Both the position numbers and the translations under genes were made by a program. A DNA stretch of 64,000 nt from positions 102,397 to 166,396 of the forward strand of contig CALRTC020000011.1 of assembly GCA_943371025.1 (NCBI GenBank), written 5' to 3'. The DNA comes from Niveispirillum sp943371025. GTDB taxonomy: Bacteria > Pseudomonadota > Alphaproteobacteria > Azospirillales > Azospirillaceae. Position 1 is the stretch's first letter. Every line of letters starts with the position of its first letter. The notes under the pieces were generated by a model that worked only from the letters and a program-made list of their open reading frames with translations, did no database searches and was not told where the DNA came from. Positions 52,926 to 61,981 of this stretch are shown here, one piece after another.

Positions 52926-54296
52926 TTATTCCGCGGCCATGGCGCGGGTGGCCACACGCACGGCCTCGCAGATATCGTCCACGACATGGGCCACCAGGGA
53001 CTCGTCCTCCCCCTCCGCCATGACGCGGATCAGCGGCTCCGTCCCCGACTTGCGAATCAGCACGCGGCCGGCCTCGGCCAACTTCGCCTCTCCCGCCTTG
53101 ATGGCGGCCTTGACGCTGTCCACCTCCAGGGGACGGACGCCGCCGCCGGCATCGTAACGGACATTCTTCAGAAGCTGCGGCAACGGCTTGAACACGCGCA
53201 GCACCTCCGATGCCGGCCGGCCGGACTGGCGGATGCAGGCCAGCACCTGCAACGCGGCCAGCAGCCCGTCGCCCGTGGTGGCAAAATCCGACAGCACGAC
53301 ATGGCCCGACTGTTCGCCGCCGACATTGAACCCATGCTCACGCATATGTTCCACGACATAGCGGTCGCCCACCGACGTGCGGGCCAGGGTCAGGCCCAGC
53401 TTCTTCAGGTGCAGTTCCATGCCCATGTTGGACATGACGGTGGCGACCACCCCACCCCCGCGCAGCCGGCCGCTTTCGGCCCAGCTCTGCCCGATCAGGG
53501 CCATGATCTGGTCGCCGTCGATCTGCGTCCCCGTCTCGTCCGCCAGGATCAGGCGGTCGGCATCCCCGTCCAGCGCAATGCCCAGGTCGGCCTTGTGCTC
53601 CACCACGGCGGCGCGCATGGCGGCCGGCGACGTGGCCCCGCACTTGTCGTTAATGTTGAAGCCGTTGGGCTGGTTGAACAGGGTGACGACTTCCGCGCCC
53701 AGTTCATACAGCACGCGCGGCGCCACCTTGTAGGCGGCCCCATGGGCGCAATCGACAACGATCTTCATGCCGTCCAGGCGCAGGGCGCGCGGAAAGCTAC
53801 TTTTCACCACCTCGATATAGCGGCCGGACGCGTCCTCCATCCGCTGGGCCCGGCCCAGGTCGCGGGGGGCGGCCAGATCGGGGGCAAAGGGCAGCGCCAT
53901 GCGCGCCTCGATCTCCGCCTCGAACTCATCCGACAGCTTGTAGCCGTCGGGGCCGAACAGCTTGATGCCGTTATCCTGGAACGGATTATGGCTGGCCGAC
54001 AGCATGACGCCCAGGTCGGCGCGCATGGACCGGGTCAGCATCGCGACAGCCGGTGTCGGCAGCGGCCCGACCAGGATCACATCCAGACCCATGGAGATGA
54101 AGCCCGCCGTCAGCGCCGGTTCCAGCATATAGCCGGACAGGCGCGTATCCTTGGCGATGACGACGGTATGGCGGTGATCCCCGCGCCGGAAATGCAAAGC
54201 GGCCGCCATCGCGGCCTTCAACGCGGTTTCGGCCGTCATCGGCTCGGTATTGGCGGTGCCGCGGATGCCATCCGTGCCGAACAATTTACGCGACAT
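52926..54296 (-). CDS. glmM: Phosphoglucosamine mutase
   Basis: 456 residues. The catalytic serine loop GVMLSASHNPFQDNGIKLFG (Ser 102), the metal loop ALDGDADRLILADE, the sugar loop GGEQSGHVV and the phosphate-binding loop IRKSGTEPLIRVMAEG are all present. It interconverts glucosamine-6-phosphate and -1-phosphate for UDP-GlcNAc, peptidoglycan and LPS. The ftsH-folP-glmM order is standard in proteobacteria. Confidence 0.98.
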   Translation of the reverse strand: MSRKLFGTDGIRGTANTEPMTAETALKAAMAAALHFRRGDHRHTVVIAKDTRLSGYMLEPALTAGFISMGLDVILVGPLPTPAVAMLTRSMRADLGVMLSASHNPFQDNGIKLFGPDGYKLSDEFEAEIEARMALPFAPDLAAPRDLGRAQRMEDASGRYIEVVKSSFPRALRLDGMKIVVDCAHGAAYKVAPRVLYELGAEVVTLFNQPNGFNINDKCGATSPAAMRAAVVEHKADLGIALDGDADRLILADETGTQIDGDQIMALIGQSWAESGRLRGGGVVATVMSNMGMELHLKKLGLTLARTSVGDRYVVEHMREHGFNVGGEQSGHVVLSDFATTGDGLLAALQVLACIRQSGRPASEVLRVFKPLPQLLKNVRYDAGGGVRPLEVDSVKAAIKAGEAKLAEAGRVLIRKSGTEPLIRVMAEGEDESLVAHVVDDICEAVRVATRAMAAE

Positions 54297-54396
54297 TGAT
54301 CTGGGATTCCGTGCTTTGGGGACTGTTCTCTGCCGCTTTTATAGCATGGGGTACGGCCCGGCCGGCAATGCAACAATCCCGCGGCGGGCCCCCTTC

Positions 54397-55386
54397 TCAG
54401 GCCGATTGCAGGGCCTGCCACACGGCCACCGCCTGCGCCGTGGCCGCCACATCATGGACCCGCAGGATCTGCGCCCCCTGCCCCAGCGTATGCAGCGCCG
54501 TCGCCAGGGAACCCGGCACCCGATCCCTGGGCGCCTCCCCCTTCGACAGGCCGGCAATAAAGCGCTTGCGGCTGACCCCGATCAGCAGCGGACAGCCCAG
54601 CCCATGCAGCACCCCCGTGCGGGCCAGCAGATCGACATTATGGTCCAGGTCCTTGCCGAATCCGATGCCCGGATCAATGGCGATCTTTTCCCGCGCGATA
54701 CCGGCCGCGACAGCCGCATCGATCCGCGCCGCCAGCCAGTCAAAAACCTCCACCGTCACGTCATCATAGCGGGGAGCATCCTGCATGGTCTGCGGCTCCC
54801 CCTTGATATGCATCAGCACGACGGGAAGGCCCGTGGCGGCTGCAACGGCCAAGCTGTCCGGATCGCCGGTCAGGGCGGTGACATCATTGATGATGCGCGC
54901 CCCCGCCACCGCGGCCGCCCTCATCACGGCGGCATGGCGGGTATCGATGGAGATCACGGCCCCTTCGGCCGCCAGGGCACGGATGACCGGCACGACGCGG
55001 GCGATCTCGACCTCCTCCGGCACCGGGTCCGCCCCCGGCCGCGTCGACTCGCCGCCGATATCCAGAATGTCGGCCCCTTCGGCCAGCAGGCGCCGTCCAT
55101 GGGCAATGGCCGCCTCCGCATGATCATGGTCGCCCCCGTCGGAAAAACTGTCGGGCGTGACATTGACAATGCCCATGATCACCGGCCGCGACAGGTCGAA
55201 CCCGGCCCACGGCGCGCGGGGCGCGATCAGCGGGTGGGCATGGGGAAGCGACGATGCCGGCCGAACGCCCTCCCCGCTTTCAACCAGGGCGAAGGCCAGG
55301 GGGCCACCGGCCAAAGGACGCGCTGCACCGTTGGCAATGGCGGTGCGGGCGGCAGGGCCGGAAAGAAGCGCGAGAGGACGAAGCAT
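54397..55386 (-). CDS. folP: Dihydropteroate synthase
   Basis: 329 residues with a N-terminal extension of about 60 residues before the TIM barrel. Diagnostic: IMGIVNVTPDSFSDGGDH, GADILDIGGESTRPGADPVP, INDVTAL, VLMHIKGEPQTMQ and IDPGIGFGKDLDHN, IGVSRKRFI. It joins p-aminobenzoate to the pterin in folate synthesis; sulfonamide target. It lies between ftsH and glmM. Confidence 0.97.
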   Translation of the reverse strand: MLRPLALLSGPAARTAIANGAARPLAGGPLAFALVESGEGVRPASSLPHAHPLIAPRAPWAGFDLSRPVIMGIVNVTPDSFSDGGDHDHAEAAIAHGRRLLAEGADILDIGGESTRPGADPVPEEVEIARVVPVIRALAAEGAVISIDTRHAAVMRAAAVAGARIINDVTALTGDPDSLAVAAATGLPVVLMHIKGEPQTMQDAPRYDDVTVEVFDWLAARIDAAVAAGIAREKIAIDPGIGFGKDLDHNVDLLARTGVLHGLGCPLLIGVSRKRFIAGLSKGEAPRDRVPGSLATALHTLGQGAQILRVHDVAATAQAVAVWQALQSA

Positions 55387-55430
55387 TTGGGGGCCGGTGC
55401 CTGTCTTGGTGGATGGGCATGAATGACAAA

Positions 55431-55454
55431 CCCCCGGTACTTTCGCACCGGGGG
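55431..55454 (-). terminator. Probable terminator hairpin after ftsH
   Basis: CCCCCGGT (55431-55438) pairs with ACCGGGGG (55447-55454); on the minus strand it is followed by only three T residues, so it may act weakly. Confidence 0.5.
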
Positions 55455-55482
55455 CCTGATACTCAACGCGGCATGGCGCGGC

Positions 55483-57414
55483 TTACAGCCCCGGCTGCGG
55501 CTCGGGCTCGATCCCATCCTTGCCGGAGGTGGGAACCGACGACCGGCGGCCCGTGGATTTCGGCGGTTCGGCGGGCGATTGCGGGCGCGGGGCCGGCGGA
55601 TCGCTGCGCACCACCTGCTCACCGCGCAGGATAGCCTTCACCTCGTCACCCGACAGGGTTTCGAATTCCAGCAGCGCTTCCGACACCTTGTGCAGATCAT
55701 CCAGATTGTCGGTCAGCAGCTTGCGGGCCATGCTTTCGCCTTCCTCGATCAGGCGGCGAATCTCCTCATCGATCAGCTGCGCCGTCGCTTCGGAAATGTT
55801 CTGCTGCTGCGCCACCGAATGGCCGAGGAACACCTCCTGTTCGTTGGCGTTGTAGCGGACACGGCCCAACTTATCGGACATGCCATACTCGGCCACCATG
55901 GCGCGGGCCCAGCGGGTGGCCTGCTGGATGTCGCTGGCGGCACCGGTGGTTACGTTCTCCGGCCCGAAGATGATCTCCTCGGCCACGCGACCACCGAACA
56001 GCACGGCCAGACGCGATTCCATCTCGCGCTTGGTATAGTTGGTGCGGTCGCGTTCCGGCAGATTCATGGTCACACCCAGGGCGCGGCCGCGCGGGATGAT
56101 GGTGACCTTGTGCAGCGGGTCATATTCCGGCACCCACAGCGACACCAGCGCATGGCCGGCCTCGTGATAGGCGGTCAGCTTCTTCTCCCGCTCCGACATG
56201 ACCATGGACCGGCGCTCGGCACCCATCATGACCTTGTCCTTGGCGTTCTCGAAATCGGCCATGCCAACGACTCGCTTGCCGCCACGGGCGGCCAGCAGCG
56301 CCGCCTCGTTCACCAGATTGGCCAGATCGGCACCGGAGAAGCCGGGCGTACCGCGCGCAATCACCTTGGGGTCCACATCGGGGGCCAGCGGCACCTTGCG
56401 CATATGGACCTTCAGAATCTTCTCGCGACCCAGCACGTCGGGGTTGGGCACCACGACCTGGCGGTCGAAGCGGCCGGGACGCAGCAGGGCGGGGTCCAGA
56501 ACGTCGGGGCGGTTGGTGGCGGCGATCAGGATCACGCCTTCATTCGCCTCGAACCCGTCCATTTCGACCAGAAGCTGGTTCAGCGTCTGCTCACGTTCAT
56601 CATTGCCACCGCCCAGGCCGGCACCGCGATGACGGCCGACGGCATCGATTTCATCGATGAAGATGATGCAGGGCGCGTTCTTCTTGCCCTGTTCGAACAT
56701 GTCGCGGACGCGGGAGGCGCCCACGCCGACGAACATCTCCACAAAGTCGGAGCCGGAGATGGTGAAGAAGGGCACGTTGGCCTCACCGGCCACAGCGCGG
56801 GCCGTCAGGGTCTTGCCGGTACCCGGCGGCCCCACCAGCAGCACGCCCTTGGGGATCTTGCCGCCCAGGCGCTGGAACTTCTGCGGGTCCTTCAGGAAGT
56901 CGACGACCTCCTCCAACTCCTGCTTGGCCTCGTCGATGCCGGCCACATCATCGAAGGTGACGCGGCCCACCTTTTCGGTCAGCAGCCGGGCCCGGGACTT
57001 GCCAAAGCCCATGGCCTTGCCGCCGCCCGACTGCATCTGGCGCATGAAGAAGACCCAGACGCCGATCAGCAGCAGCATGGGGAACCAGCTCAGCAGGATG
57101 CTGAACAGGGTGGGGCTGTTATCCTCCGCCACCACGGCCACGCGCACATTCTTGTCGACCAGACGGTCGGCGACGTTGGAACCCGGCGGCGCCGTCGTCG
57201 TGAAGGCGCGGCCATCATTGGTGGTGCCGGAGATCTGGTCGCCCTTGATGGTCACAGCCGACACGGCACCACGATCCACCTCGGCCAGCAGGTCGCTATA
57301 GGCCATGCCGGACTGGTTGGAGCGGGTGGAGGAGGTCTGGAACAGGTTGAAAAGGGCGATCAACAGCACCCCAATCACCAGCCACAGCGCCAGATTCTTA
57401 CCGAAATTATTCAC
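55483..57414 (-). CDS. ftsH: ATP-dependent zinc metalloprotease FtsH
   Basis: 643 residues starting at GTG 57414. TM1 (about 7-24) and TM2 (about 104-124) flank the periplasmic domain. The AAA+ module has Walker A GPPGTGKT (195-202), Walker B IIFIDEIDAVG, the pore motif FVEMFVGVGASRVRD and the second region of homology RPGRFDRQV. The zinc site is HEAGH (417-421). A Pro-rich tail closes the protein. It degrades membrane and regulatory proteins, including LPS-synthesis enzymes in some bacteria. Upstream is tilS. Confidence 0.98.
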   Translation of the reverse strand: MNNFGKNLALWLVIGVLLIALFNLFQTSSTRSNQSGMAYSDLLAEVDRGAVSAVTIKGDQISGTTNDGRAFTTTAPPGSNVADRLVDKNVRVAVVAEDNSPTLFSILLSWFPMLLLIGVWVFFMRQMQSGGGKAMGFGKSRARLLTEKVGRVTFDDVAGIDEAKQELEEVVDFLKDPQKFQRLGGKIPKGVLLVGPPGTGKTLTARAVAGEANVPFFTISGSDFVEMFVGVGASRVRDMFEQGKKNAPCIIFIDEIDAVGRHRGAGLGGGNDEREQTLNQLLVEMDGFEANEGVILIAATNRPDVLDPALLRPGRFDRQVVVPNPDVLGREKILKVHMRKVPLAPDVDPKVIARGTPGFSGADLANLVNEAALLAARGGKRVVGMADFENAKDKVMMGAERRSMVMSEREKKLTAYHEAGHALVSLWVPEYDPLHKVTIIPRGRALGVTMNLPERDRTNYTKREMESRLAVLFGGRVAEEIIFGPENVTTGAASDIQQATRWARAMVAEYGMSDKLGRVRYNANEQEVFLGHSVAQQQNISEATAQLIDEEIRRLIEEGESMARKLLTDNLDDLHKVSEALLEFETLSGDEVKAILRGEQVVRSDPPAPRPQSPAEPPKSTGRRSSVPTSGKDGIEPEPQPGL

Positions 57415-57501
57415 AGCCCTGACCTTTCATCGACCGCACCCCGCCGTCCGGGCTGCCGATCCCGGGGGGATGGCGCATCGAACGGAAGGGGACTTCCTCC
57501 A

Positions 57502-58815
57502 TTAGATAATGTCATCCGCGGCGCTGACAACAGCGAACCGTGCGGGAACTGCCGGAACCGATACCAATGGCACCATATGCACGCCCGGATCATCGGTTCC
57601 CGACGCGCGATAGTCCAGATGCGGGATGGATATAAGACGGTCGTCGCAAAGCAGGACCGGCAGACCGTGCCGCACGGAAGCCGGCAATGGCTGTCGCGCC
57701 AGATCGGGCCGATCGGCCAGTGCCTGCCGCCAGCGCCGATCGTCCAGCGCCGCAACGGTGAAGCGGCCAGCCCGTTCCACCGCCACACGGAATCGCCCAT
57801 CCCAGATGACCGGCGCGCCACCGACGGTCACCGTCACCGGTCCTTGCAGGTTGCGCGCTTCCCGCAGCAGCTGCCAGCCACCCGCCACGGGCGTGAACCG
57901 ACAGCCGCCCAAGGTACGCCCCTGATCAGGCCGGGCCTGCAACCCCGATGTCAGATCGGCAACCGCACCCGGCGACGGCGGATAGGCAGCACCGCCGACG
58001 GCGCGCAGCAGGGTTGCAACCAGCCGGGCCGCGACCGGCAGCGGGCGATCCAGCAGGGCGAGGTCGATCAGCGCCCAGCCCTCGGCCTGGAAACGGACAT
58101 GCCGGGCGATAATGTCGGCCGCGGCGTCATCGGCGTCCGCGCGGGCCTGGGCCGCCGTCAGCGCCGCCGCCGCGTCGCCCGACCCCACGCCATCGTCCAG
58201 GCGCAGTCGGGCCCGGGCAAAGGCAGGATTGCGGTTGGATGGGTCCTCGATCCATTCCTGACCCGCAGCGCGGCAGGTGGCCATCAGCCGATCCTTGCCC
58301 ACGGGCAGCAGCGGACGGATCAGACGGCCCCACTCCATCTCACGGATGGCGGGCATGCCGGCCAATCCCTCGGCGCCGCTGGACCGTTCGGCGCGCAGGC
58401 GGTGGGTTTCCGCCTGGTCGTCGGCATGATGGGCCAGGGCCAGATGCAGAATGCCCTCACTGGCCGCGGCATCAGCCAGCAGACGCAGGCGCGCGTGCCG
58501 GGCCCCGGTCTGGATGCCGGTTGCGGGCTTCGGCTCCAGCCAGGGCAGGATGCGGTGTTCGATCCGCCGCGCCGCCATCCAGCCGGCGACCCGCGCCGCC
58601 TCCGCGCCACTTTCGGCACGCAGGCCATGATCGACGGTCAGCGCCAACAGACGGCCCCCGCGACGGCCCAGCCAATCGGCCAGCAGCACGGCCAGCGCCA
58701 TGCTGTCGGCCCCGCCGGACACGCCCAGGGCGATATGGGGGACCGACTCGAACGGCCCTACCGCCGCCATCAGCCGGTCGAAGCCGACCGGCCCGACGGG
58801 GCCCGTCACTTGCAC
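57502..58815 (-). CDS. tilS: tRNA(Ile)-lysidine synthase
   Basis: 437 residues. The PP-loop ATP pyrophosphatase motif is SGGADSMALAVLLADW, followed by LTVDHGLRAESGAEA and LALAHHADDQAETHRLR. It converts the wobble C of tRNA-Ile(CAU) to lysidine, an essential decoding step. The start is GTG 58815 or GTG 58809; the latter gives a GTGA overlap with the cpoB stop codon. Order cpoB-tilS-ftsH is conserved. Confidence 0.95.
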   Translation of the reverse strand: MQVTGPVGPVGFDRLMAAVGPFESVPHIALGVSGGADSMALAVLLADWLGRRGGRLLALTVDHGLRAESGAEAARVAGWMAARRIEHRILPWLEPKPATGIQTGARHARLRLLADAAASEGILHLALAHHADDQAETHRLRAERSSGAEGLAGMPAIREMEWGRLIRPLLPVGKDRLMATCRAAGQEWIEDPSNRNPAFARARLRLDDGVGSGDAAAALTAAQARADADDAAADIIARHVRFQAEGWALIDLALLDRPLPVAARLVATLLRAVGGAAYPPSPGAVADLTSGLQARPDQGRTLGGCRFTPVAGGWQLLREARNLQGPVTVTVGGAPVIWDGRFRVAVERAGRFTVAALDDRRWRQALADRPDLARQPLPASVRHGLPVLLCDDRLISIPHLDYRASGTDDPGVHMVPLVSVPAVPARFAVVSAADDII

Positions 58816-59750
58816 TTCAGCCGGTTCTTCTCGGCGTCGGCGCGGCGCATGATGGCGGGCGAGGCCGTATCCTTGTAACGCTTGCCCAGTTCACCCAACG
58901 CCGCGCAGGAATCTTCATTGGCCTTCATGGCCGACAGGGCCAGGGCCAGCTTCAGCAGGCTGTCGGGCGCCTTGTTGCTCTTGGGATATTTCTGATAGCC
59001 CTCGGCAAAGGCGACGGCCGCCTCCTTGTACTTGCCACGCACATACAGGGTCTCGCCCAGCCAATATTGGGCGTTGCCGGCCAGAGTGCTGGTCGGATTG
59101 ACGCTCAGGAACTGGCTGAAGGCCTTCTCCGCGGCCGCATAATCGGCCTGACGCAGCAGGTTGAAGGCATATTCATACTGCGTCTGGTCATTTCCAGACG
59201 GCAGGGAATTGGCCGTCGGCGCGGGGGCCGCAGGCTCCGCCGTGTGCGGGGCCGGCTGGCCGGGGGCCGGGGCAGCCGTCTTGCCCGCTTCCGCAGTGGC
59301 AGGTGCGGCGGATGCCGGCGTCGCCGACAGGCCGCCGGCCTGACCCTGTTCCAGCCGGTTCAGGCGGAATTCCAGGTCGGCCTGACTCTTGGCCAGCTGC
59401 TCGCGCAGTTGCGTCACCTGATAGGCCGCCTCCTCGTAACGGCCCGTGAGTGCCTGCATGTCGGCTTCCAGCCGCTGCAGGCGCACCTCGAAATCGGCGG
59501 CGATGTTGCCGGACATGGCCGGCGGCGATCCCGACGACGGCCGCCCGGCATTGCCGGCCCCGCCCCGGAACACTTCCCGGTTCAGGGTCTGCACATCGTT
59601 TTCCAGCCTTTGCAGGCGGTTGACCAGCTCGCGCGTGTCGGACTGCCCCAAAGCGGGCGCGGCTCCGGTGAGCGCCAGCAGGGCAATGGTGGCGACCGCG
59701 GCGAGGCGGCGGCGCGGGATCGGCGTACGAAGGCTAGAAAGACGGTTCAT
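58806..59750 (-). CDS. cpoB: Tol-Pal system protein CpoB (YbgF)
   Basis: 314 residues with a signal peptide (to about residue 34, ALG). An N-terminal coiled coil (RELVNRLQRLENDVQTLNREVF) is followed by an Ala/Pro-rich linker. The C-terminal TPR domain (YEYAFNLLRQADYAAAEKAFSQFLSVNPTSTLAGNAQYWLGETLYVRGKY) is diagnostic. CpoB links peptidoglycan synthesis to Tol-driven outer-membrane constriction. It follows pal. A longer frame starting at 59840 lacks a proper signal, so ATG 59750 is used. Confidence 0.95.
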   Translation of the reverse strand: MNRLSSLRTPIPRRRLAAVATIALLALTGAAPALGQSDTRELVNRLQRLENDVQTLNREVFRGGAGNAGRPSSGSPPAMSGNIAADFEVRLQRLEADMQALTGRYEEAAYQVTQLREQLAKSQADLEFRLNRLEQGQAGGLSATPASAAPATAEAGKTAAPAPGQPAPHTAEPAAPAPTANSLPSGNDQTQYEYAFNLLRQADYAAAEKAFSQFLSVNPTSTLAGNAQYWLGETLYVRGKYKEAAVAFAEGYQKYPKSNKAPDSLLKLALALSAMKANEDSCAALGELGKRYKDTASPAIMRRADAEKNRLKCK

Positions 59751-59893
59751 CGCGGACCAGCGGTTGGAACGGTTCGGGGCTTTGCAGGCGACCCTACCGC
59801 GTCGGCATCGCAGGCGGAAGAGTCCAAGCAGGTCCCGCATGATTGTGGATCAAGAAATCACGCCGGACCCATGCGCCGCGGGGACTGAAAAAG

Positions 59894-59924
59894 AAAACGC
59901 CGCCCGGTTGCCCGGGCGGCGTTT
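59894..59924 (-). terminator. Rho-independent terminator after pal
   Basis: CGCCGCCCGG (59898-59907) pairs with CCGGGCGGCG (59912-59921); the minus strand continues TTTTCTTTTT. It lies between pal and cpoB, so cpoB is probably read from its own promoter or by readthrough. Confidence 0.85.
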
Positions 59925-59962
59925 CCATCAGACCTTCAGTCCGAAACCGTCGATGACAGTGA

Positions 59963-60460
59963 TCAGTTGATCACGGTCACGCCACGGCGGTTCTGGGTCC
60001 AGGCGGCTTCGTTGGAACCAACGACGGCCGGACGCTCCTTGCCGTAGGAGATGGTCTGGACGCGGGCGACGTCAACGCCCAGAGCGGTCAGGTACTTCTT
60101 GACCGAAGCGGCGCGACGCTCGCCCAGGGCCAGGTTGTACTCGCGCGTGCCGCGCTCGTCAGCGTGGCCTTCGACGGTGATCGTCACGGCCGGATACTGC
60201 TTCAGCCAAGCGGCCTGGCGATCCAGCGTGGCGGTGGCTTCCGGCGTCAGATCGGACTTGTCGAAGCCGAAGAACACGCGGTCGCCAACATTCTTGATGA
60301 AGTCTTCAGCCGAACCCGGGACGGGGCCGGTCGGCTTGGCCGGCTGGGCGGCCGGGGCGGTGGTGCCGCCGGTGGTGGCCGTAGCGGTCTGTTCCGGCTT
60401 GCTGGAGCAGGCGGTGGCCAGCAGGGCGACCGCGACGAGGCTGAACATCTTGAAGCGCAT
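59963..60460 (-). CDS. pal: Peptidoglycan-associated lipoprotein Pal
   Basis: 165 residues. Lipobox LATAC (Cys 18). After a Pro/Thr-rich linker comes an OmpA-like domain with FFGFDKSDLTPEATATLDRQAAWLKQYP and VEGHADERGTREYNLALGERRAASVKKYL, which bind diaminopimelate in peptidoglycan. Outer-membrane anchor of the Tol-Pal complex. Confidence 0.98.
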   Translation of the reverse strand: MRFKMFSLVAVALLATACSSKPEQTATATTGGTTAPAAQPAKPTGPVPGSAEDFIKNVGDRVFFGFDKSDLTPEATATLDRQAAWLKQYPAVTITVEGHADERGTREYNLALGERRAASVKKYLTALGVDVARVQTISYGKERPAVVGSNEAAWTQNRRGVTVIN

Positions 60461-60616
60461 TTGAGAGACCCCCTAGGTGGAACTCAGCTTGGATTTGGAT
60501 AGGATTACGGTTTGCCCCACGAGCAGCGCGAACCACGGCAGCCGCCGCATTTAAACGATCTTACTGACGGGCTGATTTGAGCGCTGTTCTTGCGATGCGA
60601 AATTAGTGTGACGCAC

Positions 60617-61981
60617 TCACGGAATCAAGGGTGACCATGCAGGGTCCGAAGCATCGGTAGGCGTCAAGACCTGCCGTTCATTGAACCCTGTCAAGTCAAT
60701 TGAGTATAGCTTGGCCTGACGCTGCTTCCCACCCTGTCCGGAAGGTCGTTCCTTGAAGAACATAAGGACACGACCATTGGGTGCCCAGGTAGGCCCTTCG
60801 ACATGGTACGCCTCTGTCAAAAGGCGCTCCCCCGTACCATCCGGTCGGATGACACCAATGTAAAACTTGTCGCCGTAAATACGGGTGAAGGCAATGAGAT
60901 CGCCACGCGGCGACCAGACGGGCGTACCGTAACGGCCCTGACCGAAAGTAATCCGCTTAACGTCGCTGCCATCAGCATTCATCGTATACAGCTGCTGGGA
61001 GCCGCCACGGTCACTTTCGAACACCACTTTACTTCCATCCGGCGCGAAGCTGGGCGAGGTATCGATACCAGGATGGTTGGTCAACTGCGTCTGACGGCGG
61101 GTACGCAGATCAAGGGTATAGATATCGCTGTTGCCGCTCATGGCCAGCGACATGATCACCTTGTTGCCATCGGGGGAGAAGCGGGGAGCGAAAGTCATGC
61201 CCGGGAAGTCACCCAATACTTCCTGGCGCCCCGTATCGATATTGAACAGGTAAACCCGAGGCTTGTTGTTGAAGTAGCTCAGATATGTAATTTCCTGGGT
61301 GCTGGGCGAGAAACGCGGGGTCAGCACCAGAACGCGGCCATCGGTCAGAAACCGGTGGTTCTCCCCGTCCTGGTCCATGATCGCCAGCTGCTTAACGCGC
61401 TGCAATGCAGGCCCGGACTCGGCAATGTAGACGATGCGGGTATCGAAATAGCCCTCCTCACCCGTCACGCGCTTATAGATCGCGTCGGAAATGATGTGGG
61501 CGACTCGCCGCCAGCCATCGGCCTGCACCGTATAGGCCAGACCGGTCACCTGCTGGCCCGCCGTCACGTCGAAAAGGCGGAATTCGATACGGGTGCGACC
61601 GTCGGGCGACTGGGTCACGGTACCGGTCACCAAGCCCTGGGCCTGAATCAGTCGCCAGTCGGCAAAACGCACACCGGCCTTCAGGCTGTCGGGGGTCTGC
61701 ACGAACTTGGCGGGTTCCAGCGGACGGAACAGACCCGACCGTTCCAGGTTGGCGGAAATGACGCCGGCGATATTCTGGCCCAGCTGCTGGGCATTGGGAT
61801 TATCGCCGGCGAAATTCGTCACCGCGATGGGAATCGGCTGTGGATTGCCTGACGTGATGTCGATCTCCAGCTCGGCGCGGGCCGGTGCGGCAAAGCCGGC
61901 GGCCAGCACCACCGCCACCATGGCGACGAAGCGACCGACAACCCGCCAGCCGCCCGTGGAGAAAAGAGCGTTGGCTTGCAT
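60617..61981 (-). CDS. tolB: Tol-Pal system beta-propeller protein TolB
   Basis: 454 residues with a signal peptide ending PARA. The N-terminal domain (IPIAVTNFAGDNPNAQQLGQNIAGVISANLERSGLF) precedes a six-bladed propeller with repeats such as FSPDGNKVIMSLAMSGNSDIYTLDL and FAPDGSKVVFESDRGGSQQLYTM. It binds Pal and TolA in the periplasm. Its ATG overlaps the tolA stop codon by one base (TGATG). Confidence 0.98.
   Translation of the reverse strand: MQANALFSTGGWRVVGRFVAMVAVVLAAGFAAPARAELEIDITSGNPQPIPIAVTNFAGDNPNAQQLGQNIAGVISANLERSGLFRPLEPAKFVQTPDSLKAGVRFADWRLIQAQGLVTGTVTQSPDGRTRIEFRLFDVTAGQQVTGLAYTVQADGWRRVAHIISDAIYKRVTGEEGYFDTRIVYIAESGPALQRVKQLAIMDQDGENHRFLTDGRVLVLTPRFSPSTQEITYLSYFNNKPRVYLFNIDTGRQEVLGDFPGMTFAPRFSPDGNKVIMSLAMSGNSDIYTLDLRTRRQTQLTNHPGIDTSPSFAPDGSKVVFESDRGGSQQLYTMNADGSDVKRITFGQGRYGTPVWSPRGDLIAFTRIYGDKFYIGVIRPDGTGERLLTEAYHVEGPTWAPNGRVLMFFKERPSGQGGKQRQAKLYSIDLTGFNERQVLTPTDASDPAWSPLIP

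Noticed and set aside
55423..58878. Very long plus-strand open frame opposite ftsH and tilS
   Set aside because: It is antisense to two clearly recognisable conserved genes; its product is Gly/Gln/His-rich with no domain, as expected for a shadow frame in GC-rich DNA.
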